From positions 992,001 to 1,056,000 of the forward strand of contig JAACJP010000002.1 in NCBI GenBank assembly GCA_013368375.1: a stretch of DNA of 64,000 nucleotides, given 5' to 3'. Position 1 is the stretch's first letter, and the number at the start of each line of letters is the position of its first letter. The position numbers and the translations under genes were made by a program. A model generated the notes under the pieces. That model saw nothing but the letters and a program-made list of their open reading frames with translations. It was not told where the DNA came from and ran no database searches. This DNA comes from Tricholomella constricta. Taxonomy: Eukaryota > Basidiomycota > Agaricomycetes > Agaricales > Lyophyllaceae. Positions 1 to 12,089 of the stretch are shown here, piece by piece.

Positions 1-291
1 AAAGAATCGAAAGAAGTGGTGATTCATCTTGACTGACAGGCAAAACCTCGTACCGATGATTCGGAACTGTGCAACTTGTAACTTGTACATATATAACACC
101 TATTTATGTACTGACGTAGTCGCTTCGAAGCGATGGCGGATTGTCGGCAACGAGGGTGGCTATTTGATACCGGCGGAATTGGCGAAGAGTCTTGCTCGGC
201 ATCCCAGCAGTCTAAATTTTGAGCAAGTGAGATATCGATTATAGTGATACGGAAGCTGCGTGCATGGTACAGTGTGAGAGATCCCTGTGCG

Positions 292-623
292 TCAGATCTC
301 GTTAAATTCCTTCCATGCCTGTTCTGTCTTGGATCGACGTTCTTTAGCAGAATCCCGATTCCGGGATGAACGAGCGATGCGCTGTACAAAAACGTGAAGT
401 CGATTTTACGGACAAGCGAAATTGATGGTACCTCGGTCCGCAGACATTTGTTCAATTCATCCTTGAGGTCGTTGCACCCGCCAGTCAACCTGGCCCACCC
501 GCTGGCATGGCAATTCTCGAGCGCCTGAATGAAGTCTTTGCACACTGGAAGAGATGAGCTGATAGTATGACAAGAGAGAGACACACACACACCAAACTTC
601 TTGTCTGAGAGTTGCGGGTGCAT
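292..623 (-). CDS. CMC2: Cmc2-like twin CX9C protein
   Basis: Predicted mitochondrial intermembrane-space protein of the COX assembly mitochondrial protein (Cmc2) family, which helps cytochrome c oxidase biogenesis. Splicing three exons (623-593, 544-432, 381-292) gives about 77 residues starting MHPQLSDKK. Two CX9C motifs are visible: C-KDFIQALEN-C and C-NDLKDELNK-C, the cysteine pairs that form disulfides in this fold. The last exon reads R-S-S-R-N-R...KTEQAWKEFNEI, matching the basic tail of fungal Cmc2. Length agrees with the roughly 80 residues of animal and basidiomycete members. The gene is divergent from transketolase with 163 bp between start codons. The first intron begins inside a GT-dinucleotide run. 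Function is inferred from the family; the exon joins are read by eye. Confidence 0.88.
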
Positions 624-786
624 CTAAGTTGGAGGACGAGCACAGAGTAATCGAGAACAAATTTGGAATGTCATCGGAGTTTCGGACCGCCGGGCTGGTC
701 CGAGGCGATCCGGAAAAATCATCGATCACTGCTACGCCGAGCAGATTAGATAAATTCCCCAAACGCTCTCTTTGCCCTAAACCACC

Positions 787-3559
787 ATGTCTGCCTTCGC
801 CCCCCACCAAGCCGACGACACCGCTATCGCCACCATCCGTACCCTCTCCGTTGATGTCGTCGCAAAGGCCAACTCTGGTCATCCTGGTACTTGAATTCCC
901 TTCTTTCATCCCCAGTGCTGCCCACTAACAGGACTTCTCGTCGTCAGGTGCGCCCATGGGCATGGCTCCCGTCGCACACATCCTTTTCTCCCGGTATGTA
1001 GATGTTCAGATTAGACTTAGATCGTGAATTTATCGCTTTTACCAATAGCTTCCTGAACGCAAATCCCAAAAACTCGAAATGGTTTAATCGCGATCGATTC
1101 GTTCTTTCCAACGGGTATGTGTCTTCCTCTGTGAATTTATTTCTGCTAATCTCTTTCGATGTTTAGCCATGCGTGAGTAGAAATACATTACACTCAAAAT
1201 CAGGGGTATAACCTTGCCGACACAGCTGCGCCCTCCAATATGTTCTTCTCCATCTCCTTGGCTACAAGCTCTCTATGGACGACCTCAAGGCGTTCAGACA
1301 ACTGGACTCCCTGACTCCCGGCCATCCCGAGGCCGGACACACTGATGGTAAGTAATCTAGTCGGCAAAAGTTGACGCGACATTAATCCATGTTGCAGGCA
1401 TTGAGGTCACCACCGGGCCCCTCGGCCAAGGTTTCGCCAACGGCGTGGGTCTCGCGATTGCACAGGCGCATCTGGGTGCCGTATACAATCGTGATGGCTT
1501 TAATCTCATTAACAACATTACTTATGGTAAGGACGCGTCAACGTGGCCAAAAATGAGTTTTGAACTCATCTGGTTGTCTTGTAGTATTCTGCGGAGATGG
1601 CTGCCTTATGGAGGGTGTTGCCAGCGAAGCCGCAAGTCTTGCTGGGCATCTTCAACTCGGTAACCTCATCGTAGTACGTATTGCCCCTTGATGTATTCAG
1701 TGAATGTGTATGTAGCTGATCTCCTTTCTGCAGATCTACGACGATAACCGTACGTATCTCTCTGTCCATATGCGGATATCAAGTTGAGCGACAACGGGTA
1801 GATATCTCCATTGACGGTGACACTGCCGTCGCTTTTACCGAAAACGTTGAGCAACGCTTCCTCTCCTACGGCTGGCAAGTACTTCGCGTCGAGGACGGTG
1901 ACCAGTGGGTTATTTTACATTTATCATCATCTCTTTATGGCTAATGCATCGCTTTAGCGATCTTGCTGCCATCTACAATTCCATCGCTGAGGCTCGTCAG
2001 GAAACCAGCAAGCCCACCATCATCTGCCTGAAGACCACCATCGGCTATGGATCCAAGCAGCAGGGCACTCATGGCGTTCACGGATCTCGTTCGTACACCC
2101 ATCTTCGTGCCCTTTTTCGTCCTTATGATCTCTATTTCCAGCTCTCAAGGCCGACGACATCGTCTCCCTTAAGGGCAAGTTCGGTTTCTCCCCTGATCAG
2201 ACATTCCAGGTTCCCCAAGCCACTCACGACCTCTATGCCGAATTCGGCAAACGCGGTGCTGCCCTTGAGGCAGAGTGGAATACCCTTCTTGAGGCTTATG
2301 GACAAAAATACCCTGCGGAGCACGCGGAACTAACCCGCCGCATTGCCGGAAAGCTTCCCGAAAACTGGGAAAAGAGCCTCCCAGTTTACAAGCCTACTGA
2401 TGCTGCCCAGGCCTCTCGCAAACTATCCGAGATCGTCCTTACCGCCGTCATCCCCCACCTCCCTGAGCTCATCGGCGGCTCTGCTGATTTGACTGGCAGC
2501 AACTTGACGAAAGTCAAGCAGAGCGTCGACTTCCAGCCCTCGAGCACTGGCCTCGGTACATACTCCGGCACATATATCCGCTATGGTGTCCGTGAACATG
2601 GCATGGGTGCGATCGCCAACGGTCTTCACGCATATGGAGGCATCATTCCGTTCGTTGCCACTTTCCTAGTAAATATGACCTGAGCCTACTCTCCGATACA
2701 TCATTCATCTTGTGTTATTTCCAGAACTTCGTGTCGTACGCTTCGGGTGCCGTGAGACTGTCGGCCCTCTCTGGTCACCAAGTTATCTGGGTCGGTGAGT
2801 ATATCGCCGTACTCCTCTGAATTAACTGTATTAAAACAACTATCTCTAGCGACCCATGACTCCATTGGCCTCGGCGAAGACGGCCCTACTCACCAGCCTG
2901 TCGAGACCGCTGCCGCCCTCCGTGCTACCCCCAACGTCGCTTTTTGGCGTCCCGCTGATGGTAATGAGACCTCCGCCGCCTACCTCGTTGCGCTCCAGTC
3001 CAAGAAGACTCCCTCCATCCTCTCTCTGTCCCGCCAGAATCTCCCCAACCTCGAAGGCTCGACGATCGAGGGTGCCCAACGCGGTGGATACGTCCTGCAC
3101 GACGAGGACAATGAGGACCTCACCATCGTCAGCACTGGTAGCGAAGTCTCCATCGCCGTTGAAGCCGCCGGCAAGCTCAAGGCCGAAGGCATCAAGACGC
3201 GCATTGTATCCCTGCCTTGCTGGCTAACTTTCGACCAGCAGGACGAGGAATACAGGCTGAGCGTGCTCAGGAGCGGTGCACCCATCCTCTCGCTCGAGGC
3301 TGCTTCGGTACACATCGTTTTCTTCCCTTTTCGCGTACCAATTAACATTCAATTTTCGTAGACCGCTGGATGGCAGAAGTACAGTCACGAGCAGTATGGT
3401 CTACCTGCATGGGGTGCATCGGGCCCGTATCAAAAGGTGTATGAGAAATTCGGCATCACAGGGTCCAACATCGCCTCTGTTGGCAAGAAGGTCGTCGGTT
3501 TCTACAAGAAACAAGGCACACCTGTCGTTTCTCCTCTCGTCAAGGCTTTCCATTTGTAG
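787..3559 (+). CDS. TKL1: Transketolase
   Basis: Thiamine-diphosphate enzyme of the non-oxidative pentose phosphate pathway, moving two-carbon ketol units between sugar phosphates in the cytosol. The gene is split by about ten short introns. Exons read [18 protein letters not shown], then [11 protein letters not shown], then HPEAGHTD and [18 protein letters not shown]. The ThDP/Mg site appears as [13 protein letters not shown] near 1590, and the catalytic loop as [13 protein letters not shown] near 2866. The C-terminal exon ends in [11 protein letters not shown] before TAG. Total length is close to the usual 680 residues. The ATG at 787 is chosen because it is the first in frame with the conserved N-terminus and has a strong ACCACC context. 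No break is seen. It converges with QCR7 downstream. Confidence 0.96.
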
Positions 3560-3901
3560 ACTCTGCATGAAGGAAGGAAATTTTGGAAGTGTTCTAACTT
3601 AGACTGTATTCACATGGCAATAAATGGTAGATTTCAATGTTTGCAAAGTACTTGCGTCAAATCTGATTCTGAAGCTTGTCGCGTTGTTCAGAAAGTTGAG
3701 ATGCAGAATACTTGCATGAGTAATTATTTTTGAACGGGGTTTCACTCGTAGTCAAGTTCACTCGAACGCCGCCTAGCAAGCCTTGATAAAATAGAGTACA
3801 GGTGTCGGCGACCGTGAGTGCGGTATATCCAATTTTTGATTTTTGTCCATTGAAGTGGTCCAGGTGCAGGCTACGCCGACTCTAGTATTCGAACACACCC
3901 T
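3560..3901. other. Convergent intergenic region, TKL1/QCR7
   Basis: Both neighbouring genes end here, so this should hold two 3' untranslated regions. No coding signal or structured element was recognised. Confidence 0.6.
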
Positions 3902-4453
3902 CTAACTCCTCTTGACCTTGGCAGTATCCCACATCTGCCTCTCAGCGTCTTCCTTCATGACCTCGACGACGTGGGGTTGGAGATACCGGTTGTCCTGTGT
4001 GAAAGTTGGTGAGAAGGGGCTGGGCGGAAACATCATGCAGGGTGCGCACCTCTTCCGGCTTTGTCCATTGTTCTTTGGGGAGGGGTGCATGGAGAACGCT
4101 GGCCTGACTGGCGCGCTTCAGTCGGAATGCGCGGTCGTATTTTTCACGAGGAGTCAAGCGTTCAAGAGCCTATTGCAGAACCAGTTAATAACCCAAAGGT
4201 TCGCAGGCTAAAAACCTTCTCGTACCCGCTGAACATCAGGGCGCTCCTCGACGACTATTTTCATGAATGACTGGTCAATAGACTGGGAGCGGAGAACAGG
4301 CTGGGTGAACGCACGGAGATCGTCATACTTGAAGCCGTACTTCCTGTAGCCCGAAGCGTCGGCGTACCAATTGGCAATGGGCTTAATCCACCGCGAGAGA
4401 GTCCTCGAGGGCTTGAGATAGCTTGCAAAGGAAATACTGAGGGGCCCGACCAT
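3902..4453 (-). CDS. QCR7: Cytochrome bc1 complex subunit 7
   Basis: Small matrix-facing subunit of mitochondrial complex III (ubiquinol-cytochrome c reductase, 14 kDa subunit). Splicing four exons gives about 127 residues: MVGPLSISFASYLKPSR, then ANWYADASGYRKYGFKYDD, LVEERPDVQRALERLTPRE, YDRAFRLKRA, LPKEQWTKPEE and a final exon ending in AKVKRS. The GYRK.G.KYDDL and LPKEQWTKPEED blocks are family hallmarks. An apparent insertion after KYDDL is an intron (GTGCGTTC...AAAATAG) and not an extra loop; removing it restores the usual KYDDLLVEERPDVQRAL. The start is the ATG just before VGPL, as in other fungi. Confidence 0.92.
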
Positions 4454-4673
4454 GGCGAAGATTTGTGCGGAGTAGTTCTGTAAAGTTGTGCAGGTCAACG
4501 GAACGGACGTTTCCGGAGTTGTGTGTGGTCGTATTTGCGAGCGGTGGCAGACAGTTATCTCGATGGATGGACGATCGACGATTATTTGATATTTGATTAT
4601 CGACAAGAAGCCTGTAAATTGTATAAATTGAGCGTTTGCTGGTTGATCCTTGCCATCCTACTTGCTCTCTACC

Positions 4674-5354
4674 ATGTCTATCGAACGCACCTACATCATG
4701 ATCAAGGTCAGAATACTTCTTTGTAGCCTACTTACTCGTCCATTGACCGCCCTCTGTCCTCTCATAGCCTGACGGCGTCCAGAGGGGCCTCATCGGAAAG
4801 ATCATCCAAAGATTCGAGGAGCGGGGCTTTAAGCTGATTGCTCTCAAGCTCACCCAATCTACTGAGGCGCACCTCGAGGACCGTGAGCATCTACATCTTA
4901 TCTTATCTACCTCATGCTCATCCATCGCCTGACAGACTACGCCGACCTCAAGGGCAAGCCCTTCTTCCCCGGCTTGATCAAGTACATGGCCTCTGGCCCC
5001 GTCGTCGCCATGGTCTGGGAGGGTCTCGACGCCGTCAAGACCGGCCGCGTCATGCTTGGTGCCACCAACCCCCTCCAGTCCCCCGTCGGTGAGTTCGCGG
5101 CTTCTGCGCTTCTAATTACCGGACACCGATCTTATCTGTCATGTGTCCAGGGTCTATCCGGGGTGACTTTTGCCTTGCTGTTGGCCGTAACATCTGCCAC
5201 GGCTCCGACTCGGTTGACAGCGCCGAGAAGGAAATCAAGCTGTAAGTTCCGATCGCTTTTTTCTCATCAGTCCTTTTCTCATACAATCTGCAGCTGGTTC
5301 CCCGAGGGTGTCACCCAGTACACCAGCGCTCTCGAGTCTTGGATTCTCGAGTAA
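4674..5354 (+). CDS. YNK1: Nucleoside diphosphate kinase
   Basis: Transfers the terminal phosphate of ATP to nucleoside diphosphates through a phosphohistidine, keeping NTP pools balanced. Exons read [31 protein letters not shown], then [42 protein letters not shown] and the active-site block NICHGSDS, whose histidine is the phosphate acceptor. The C-terminus ALESWILE follows. About 150 residues, the usual size of a single-domain NDPK. Four short introns are inferred, one splitting the GSIRGDF block. The gene is intact and lies head-to-head with QCR7 across about 220 bp. Confidence 0.95.
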
Positions 5355-5711
5355 ATCCGCCATACTTGTAGAAACATTTCAAAGTAAAATAGGCTGTATC
5401 AATCACATTCGACTTCATCGAGGCCCTGATTGGCTACTCTCAATTTGCGTCCCACGAACGTATCCCACAAATGGCAGAAAGCGCCGTGGCCGGTCTCACG
5501 CCTGATAGGCATATTTGGTGCTTATTTTGTGTTTCCTCTCCTCCTGTTGGATGCCTCGGCCATGTTTCGCACGACACGTCGCGTCCGATGAGAATTATCC
5601 ACTCTGTCCCAAACTTGGCGTGGTATACAATCCATGTACAGATATAACAGCAGCCTCTGGATCGAAATCCTTCGCAGCCATCTTTTGATCCCCCCAACAG
5701 CTTGATCAGGC
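5355..5711 (+). other. Intergenic region, NDK to DOMON-b561 gene
   Basis: Should contain the 3' end of the NDK transcript and the promoter of the next gene on the same strand. No coding or RNA feature is evident. Confidence 0.5.
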
Positions 5712-7430
5712 ATGTTGCGATCGTTTTACCTTCTCGGTCTCGTTGGAGTCGCCTGGCTCAGGATATTACCCCCAGCACTCGCCCTTCAAGGAGACGGCGT
5801 ATGTGGACTAAATCTCTGTGTGAATGCCACGGTCCACGGTGATATGGTCACTTGTGAGTACCCAGCCATGCCGTGCATGTTGAAGCACGTATGTAATCGT
5901 CCCTAGATGAAATGACTGGTCTGGAAGAACCACTGGGATGGCTTGCTCTGTAAGTCTCGCCTTCGAAATAAGGTATGACTGTATGCTCACAATTATCACA
6001 GGGGTTTTGGAAGCAGGATGAAGGATACACATATGGTGATCATGTGGCCAAACGAGGACGGGACAGTGACATTATCACAGCGAATGGGTGTGGGGCACAG
6101 TGAGCCTCTGCCAGTTGAGTATCCCCCGAGGCGCGCGGTTATCGCCAGACCTAGGATCTCAACGGTCAGTGCCATGTCAACTATTGACCCTATCAACCCA
6201 GCCTTACATTTTAATAGCTATGGCATCCCAATGCCATCAAGACCCTGGCGTTCTCTATTCCAGTCAACGAAACCATCCTCTCGTGGCGTAACCCCACCGA
6301 GCGACTCATCTGGGCTTATTCAAAGACCCGTCCGGATAAGCCTCACTACTCTGAACTTACCGAGCACTTTCGTGCCGGTTTCCTCAGGCTGGATCTCGGT
6401 GGCACGATGCCAGACTTCGTACCCACAGTGGAGCCTGCACCGCCCCGGGAAGAAGCCTCCCAGGGTTTCGACGATGTTGTAACGTCCCAGCCACCCAGCA
6501 TGCACAAGAGACACGAGCGGATCATAATCGCGCACGGTGTCCTCGCGTCCTTCGGGTTCCTCGTTCTCTTACCGGCTGGATCGCTAATTGCGCGATGGGG
6601 CAGGACACTGACTCCGAAATGGTTCAAGATCCACCAGACGATCAACATGTCAATCGCTCTACCTATCATCACCGTTGGATGGATCCTCGGTCCCATCGCC
6701 GTTCTCGACCACCAGGCGACCCACTTTTTCGACGCCCACCAGGCAAGAATCCTTCCAAGTTTTTGCTCGGTATCTGGTCCCTGATGTTCACCCTTCGCAG
6801 GTCACTGGTGTCTTCCTCGTGATCCTTTACTACCTCCAGGTCACTCTTGGTAGATATATCCATAGCCGTCGAGCAAGCGCACCCCCCAACGCCCCCAACC
6901 ACCCCCCCTCCAATATCCTTCATATCGTCTTGGGCATCTTGACCATCATCATTGCGTTTGCTCAGGTAGGTCCCCTTCCCTTGCCCCCCACTTTTTCTTC
7001 TTTGACCACCTCCTGGCAGACACGAAGTGGCATGGAAGAGTGGAGGCAAGCCACGGGCGGTGGCCCTTCCAAAGTCGCAGACTGGTTCCATATTCTCTGG
7101 AATGTTTGGGTGGTGGTAAGCCTGCTAGCAACTTTAGCCATTCAACGTACTGACGCCAGTTTCCTTGTTTTTCTCCAGGTCATCCCTGCGGCGTACGCAG
7201 CTGGGGCCGCTTTGCTCCGCCGACAATTATACCAAGAGCGGAACGGTTTGAGCCCTGGTAGCAGCAACTACCTCGCCGTCTCTCCTACGCCTGATAATTC
7301 GTCAGACGATGATGTCCTCGACAAGAGCCTCAGCGGACGCCATAATTTCGAGTCGAGGGAGGTTTCAAGAGGACTGAGGGACCACGTTGAGAGCAACGTC
7401 CCGTTGCTCCACGCTAATCAAAGATCATGA
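5712..7430 (+). CDS. DOMON and cytochrome b561 domain membrane protein
   Basis: Predicted secretory-pathway transmembrane redox protein: an extracytoplasmic DOMON (cellobiose-dehydrogenase-cytochrome-like) domain followed by a b561 six-helix core that passes electrons across the membrane through two hemes. The start MLRSFYLLGLVGVAWLRILP is a signal peptide. The DOMON part includes GWLALGFGSRMKDTHMVIMW. The b561 helices carry spaced histidines: IIIAHGVLASFGFLVLLPAG, WFKIHQTINMSIALPI, HFFDAHQ, LHIVLGILTIIIAFAQ and VADWFHILWNVWVVV. A roughly 90-residue polar tail follows the last helix. Several introns are needed to join the frames. The electron donor and acceptor cannot be read from the sequence; related fungal proteins are proposed ferric or ascorbate-type reductases. 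Confidence 0.85.
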
Positions 7431-8063
7431 TCGGTGTATAATACGCGTTTTATATGTTGCTTGCGTATTGAGCCATTTTGTACCAGAGCGTATGTAAAAC
7501 AACAATAGAACATATGAAAGGAACGGTGCTCGTGAACAGATAAGTGATCGTGGTATATCTGATAGATGTGGAGGGGTATGCGCAAGATATGTGGAGTGAG
7601 GATAAGATACTGATGATTGAGTGTTGTTTGTGGTGTCCATGAGCAAATACATCGCGGATCACAGCCGCTGTCGCCACCGCCGCCGCCGTCACCATCCACT
7701 GCACGGCGTGCCATTCGTCGAGCCCACGCAGTCGAGTCGGGAAGTATAGCCATGGAATCGAGCGTCGAGAAAGACATGCTTCATCCGCAACCACAAAGGA
7801 GGATTGAAATGCAAACGAGCGGGAGCCCATCTGCAGCCTTTCATCTCGAAAGACATCCTGTTCGAACACCCTTAAGAAAAAATGTTCGAACAGAAAGTCA
7901 TGTCAGGTGAAGGGTTGCAGGTACGCTCTTGACGTTTGCGCCACCACGGGTGCATGCACGGGGGCGGGGGAAATGCTTGGTTTACTATGGATAGGGTTGG
8001 ACTTGTGGATGACGACGTTCGTAATCCAAACGTCGTCATCCGCAAATGGGACACCCCCATAGC
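7431..8063. other. Convergent intergenic region with a hairpin
   Basis: Lies between the 3' ends of the DOMON-b561 gene and the SMG6-like gene. No protein-coding signal is convincing in any frame. It contains the strong inverted repeat listed separately at 8003-8045. Confidence 0.55.
8003..8045. repeat. Near-perfect inverted repeat (hairpin)
   Basis: Arms at 8003-8019 and 8029-8045 pair over 17 positions with one G-T mismatch, including a perfect 12-bp core GATGACGACGTT/AACGTCGTCATC, around a 9-nt loop. It lies about 19 nt beyond the SMG6-like stop codon, so it should fall within that mRNA's 3' untranslated region and possibly near the end of the convergent transcript. Confidence 0.75.
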
Positions 8064-11000
8064 TTATGTAGCATTTGCAAGGATCGCCGCAAGGTCCTTT
8101 TCACTGGCTGCAGGAAGCTGTCTCGAACGAGCTTTCAGACGCACTGCAACGACATTATCTCAGCACCCCTTCAGATTCGGTCAAAAGGGGGTTTACTCAC
8201 AATTTCGATCCAAGCTGAGCAGAACAACTTTGACTGTGCTAGCGGGCACACTCGGAGGCTGAGTATCCGACTTCAGCATGGCTGTGCGATCAAGCCAATG
8301 CTCTTCCTGCCAGATTGCAGCCTTTAGGATCAAGTCGTCCATGTTGCGTTCCCAGTTCCCATCCGTTGTAAAATCGACTTGCTCGGTGCGGATACTGAGC
8401 GTGGTGAGGTAGTTGCCCTTCGATGTCTGGACCTTGAGTGAGACGGCATGAGAGCGGATGTGTGATGAGATGTAGGCCATGGCATTCTGCGCGGCCTCGC
8501 TGAGCTGAGTGGATGCGTTGGAGGAGAGGCCATCAAGCTCCATGATGACGGGGAGGGGCACGATCACGGTCCACCGGAGGCTCTCAACGACAGAAGCGAA
8601 CATAGCGAGGGAGGAAAGAAGAATGTTGGTGTCGACAACAAGGACAGAATATCCTGGTACGATTTGAAGTGATGGGCGGGTATCCACCTGCTTCCGCACC
8701 TTGGCGCGACGCGGAGGCGAAGATGCAGCGACGGCCGAACCGCGCTCGGCGGACTGAAGCAAGCTCTGCAAGTACCTTCGGCGCGCCTATGGAAAGAAAC
8801 TGCCGATCAATAAGCAGTTTACTCGGATGACACATAAAGCAGACCTTCAGCTCCTTGACCTCGGGCGTGTCATTTTCGTCGTCGTCGTCTTCTTCAGAAA
8901 GGGCATCACTACCACCCTCTTCATCGACATCCATGAGATCATCTGACCAGCGGGTTCCGCGTAGTCGCTTCTCCTCTTCCTCCTGCTCAATGCGGTCCTG
9001 CTCACGCCAACAACGGACCTTCTCCGCCAGCCGGTCCTCGACCTTCCACTCCCTCGTGCCCTCAGCCCAGGTGAACCCTCCAACGACGGTCGAGATGCCA
9101 ACTGCACTTCTCACAACACGAACCCAGCGCTTCGTCACCACATCCCCACTCCCCACGCCCCCACTCCTGCTGCCCCCCACAGCCTCCTCCTCATCGTCGT
9201 CCTCGATCCTTCCATCTGTCATCTCATCCGCCAGCTCCCTCTCCGCAAGCACCTCAATCTCCGCGTGGCGCTCGTCCCCGCTCTTCCAATACCCCCTCTC
9301 AAAGACGCTCCTCCCCACCCACTCCATGCCCCGCAAGCACCAGTCTTCCGGCAGGGGCGGCGCACACCCGCTCGTAAGCATGACCCACCTCGAGCCCGCC
9401 TCCTTCTCTCTCTTCTTCTCCCCCATCCCCACCCCGGTGCCAGGTGCGACAAACAGCCCCTGCTTCGCCATAACCCCCCTCGGGATCCTCGCAAAGAATG
9501 CCGCGAGCTCTTCCCACGGCACATTGCGCTCCAGCACCGCCAGCGTCTGCGGGTTCTTCAGCACCGTCGCCAGGAACGTCAGGACGACCGAAAGATAGGG
9601 GTTCAAACCCGGCCGTGCAAAGCCACTGGACTTGGTGCGCGTGGGGTGCTTGAGTACGTGCGAGAGCATCGCAAAGGTCAGCTGCAGCGCGTACTTGAAG
9701 GATGGCGGGTACTCGCGCGCGGGCGCCTCGTCCGCCCCGGCCTCGGACGTTGCGGGGGATGGCTGGTGTGTACAGATCGCACGAACCGACGGTGTGACGT
9801 GCGGAGAGGCCCCGTCCACGTCCATCTTCTCGTCGTCCACGATAACGGCCATGATCGGCTTCGTCATCACGATGGTCGCGGCGGGGCTGACGCCCTCCTT
9901 TCCACCAACGCGTCCCAACACGCTTCCAGGCCGTCCGAATTCGAAGATGGCAGCGACGTTGATGATGCCCATCATTATCCACTCCCGTTCGTCAAGGTCT
10001 TCCATAGAGAGCCGCTCGACGAAGCGCGCCAATGTCGGGGTAAAGTCGTCGAGCTGGATGTGGGTGAAGAGCATGCCTTGGAGGAGCACAAAAAGATCGC
10101 GGGCAGGGGCGTCGGGATGAGCCCGTCGCGTTTGGTTTGCGACGGACCAAATTGGCAAGATCGATTCGCGCGAAGTAGGAAAGGGATGCAACGTTGTCAT
10201 GCTATAAACATATTCGTCAGATCCCATTGAACGAGAAATAATAGGGGAAGGGGGAGCTGACCTCTTTACAAAATGATACACGCCCTTCAAGTCCTCGCCC
10301 TCCACCTCCCTACAGAGCAATCCAAGGTGATGATGTAGCTTCCCGGTCCCCGGCTGCTCCGATAGCCCCGCGCCATACCAATCCCGCGCAATTGAACGCC
10401 ACCTCTCCGTCTCCGGCTCCACCTCCAACAAGCGTGCGGCGGCAATGCCCACAGACGGCGAGGGGCTGTCGTCGATTCTCGCGGCAGGCTTGTCGCTGGT
10501 CGAGCCCTTGGAGATCTTGGGCGGCTTCAGCCCGCTATCGGCTGCATCGTCTGTCGCCCCGGCGTCGTTCACATCTTTCAGCGTCAGCTTCCGCCCGGTC
10601 GTGGTCGACGACCGGACACTGCCCTCGACCATCGCGGCCACAGCCATGCGATACCGAGCGAGGTCGCCGAGGGCTTCCAGCCACCCGCTCTTGAAACCTG
10701 ATAGTGTCGGCTCCTCGAGGAGCCCCGTGTAAAAGGTGTAGGCGTAGTAGATAAAGTCTTGAAGGTGCTCGAGAGCGAGCGGGGAGGCGAAAGAAGCGCG
10801 GCGCAGGGACTCGAGGAGTTTATGAAAGGCATACGTCCAAAGACGCACGATGATGTTGTATTTTGTGGGGATGTTTCGCAGCGAAGCCGGGACGGAGGGG
10901 GCGAGGGAGATCTCGAGGAGATTGTGTATATACTCAGCCAGTCTTTAGACAATGATTTAGTACGACGGGCGACAGCAGGAGTCGATGCTCACTGTTTGTG

Positions 11001-11945
11001 ATTCGCAATCTGCATCTTCCATTTTTCGCGCTCAATGTCCTCCTCGGTCGTGGGGACGCTGTTCTCGGGCTGCTTGGCTTTGAGGGTGACTCTCAGCTCG
11101 CCCCTGCCGCCGAGAGCGGAAGGACCATCATCGGCATCGCGGTCATCCGAGTCCTCTACCTTGACCTTTGTCTCGAGATTGGTGATGGCGCGATAGAGCT
11201 TCTTGAGCTGGACGGAAAAGACGTTGTTGGCACCGTCATCGCCACGGCCGCCGTTGCCTGCAGGGCGGTCAAACAGGGCAGAGGATGCAGACGATCCATC
11301 GGTTGTCGAAGATAGCGTGAATGCAGAGGATGAGATGGAGTTGGCGTACGAGGAGGTCGATGAGGCAGAGACATAGTCGCCAGAGGGCTTGGAGGTGGGT
11401 ACAGGGCGATCGCGAGGGGGACGTGCGAGGACGGAGAAGCGCACGGGGTCGTCCTTTCTGTGGTCGAATAGCTGGCGGGCAGGTGTGTCCCTGTCTCCTC
11501 TCGGGGAGGCTTGGGGGCGGGGTAGATGTGAGCTGCTGGTGGCGTCGGAGAGGGCCTCGGGCTCTGCTGTGCGGCGGAGAGGGATGGGGTCTGCCTGGGG
11601 GTTAAAGAGCTTTGGAGGCGGCTTGGACTGCGGAGCAGGCGAGGAGGATATCTTGAGACGGCGAGAAAAGTCATCGTGGTCGGCGTCGGGGACGATGTTG
11701 GGGCGTCGTTGTGCACCGTTTGGACGAGGGGAGCGAGCAGGGGCTGCTGGGGGGGACGGTGGGGGCTGTGGGCGTTCTCTGGGTCGAATTGGGCTGGGAA
11801 AGAGTCAGTGAGGGGGAGGGAGAAGGGGTGTGGGGATGAGAACAGACCCTGCTGTACGGCGGCGCAGCGCGGTGAGCTTCTCGTCGATGTCTGTGGGCTG
11901 GGGACTGGTTGGATCACGGGCGAGATCCTTGTTCTTGCGTGGCAT
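8064..11945 (-). CDS. SMG6/EST1-like protein with C-terminal PIN nuclease
   Basis: Large protein (about 1,200 residues) resembling the SMG6/EST1A family, which acts in nonsense-mediated mRNA decay and has a telomerase-associated relative. After MPRKNKDLARDPTSP comes a low-complexity region, then VQLKKLYRAITNLE, then an EST1-type 14-3-3/TPR region (VRLWTYAFHKLLESLRRASF, GLLEEPTLSGFKSGWLEALG, KLHHHLGLLCREVEG). An acidic stretch near 8880-8940 precedes the PIN domain. PIN acidic residues are all visible: LVVDTNILL, VIMELDGL, NMDDLILKA and, after a final intron, LDRNLRLKAR. An endonuclease role is therefore plausible. The final exon ends in LAAILANAT. Exon joins at 11.8, 10.95, 10.2, 8.8 and 8.2 kb are inferred from frame changes and GT-AG sites. 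Confidence 0.85.
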
Positions 11946-12089
11946 TGTGCGAGAAAGAAGAGGTGCTCGCCGCCAATTTTGTTGCTGCTGCTCGTCCGCA
12001 GCCAAGCCCTGTCCGCAGCATCTCCCTCTCACGTGATCTATCCGGCTCCGACTGCGCCACTGTGTATTATTATTAAAGTACGCAGCTAC

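Noticed and set aside
8855..10230. Long plus-strand frames (247 and 321 codons)
   Set aside because: They are antisense to the SMG6-like exons in GC-rich sequence; composition is Ser/Arg/Pro-rich with no domain, typical of shadow frames.
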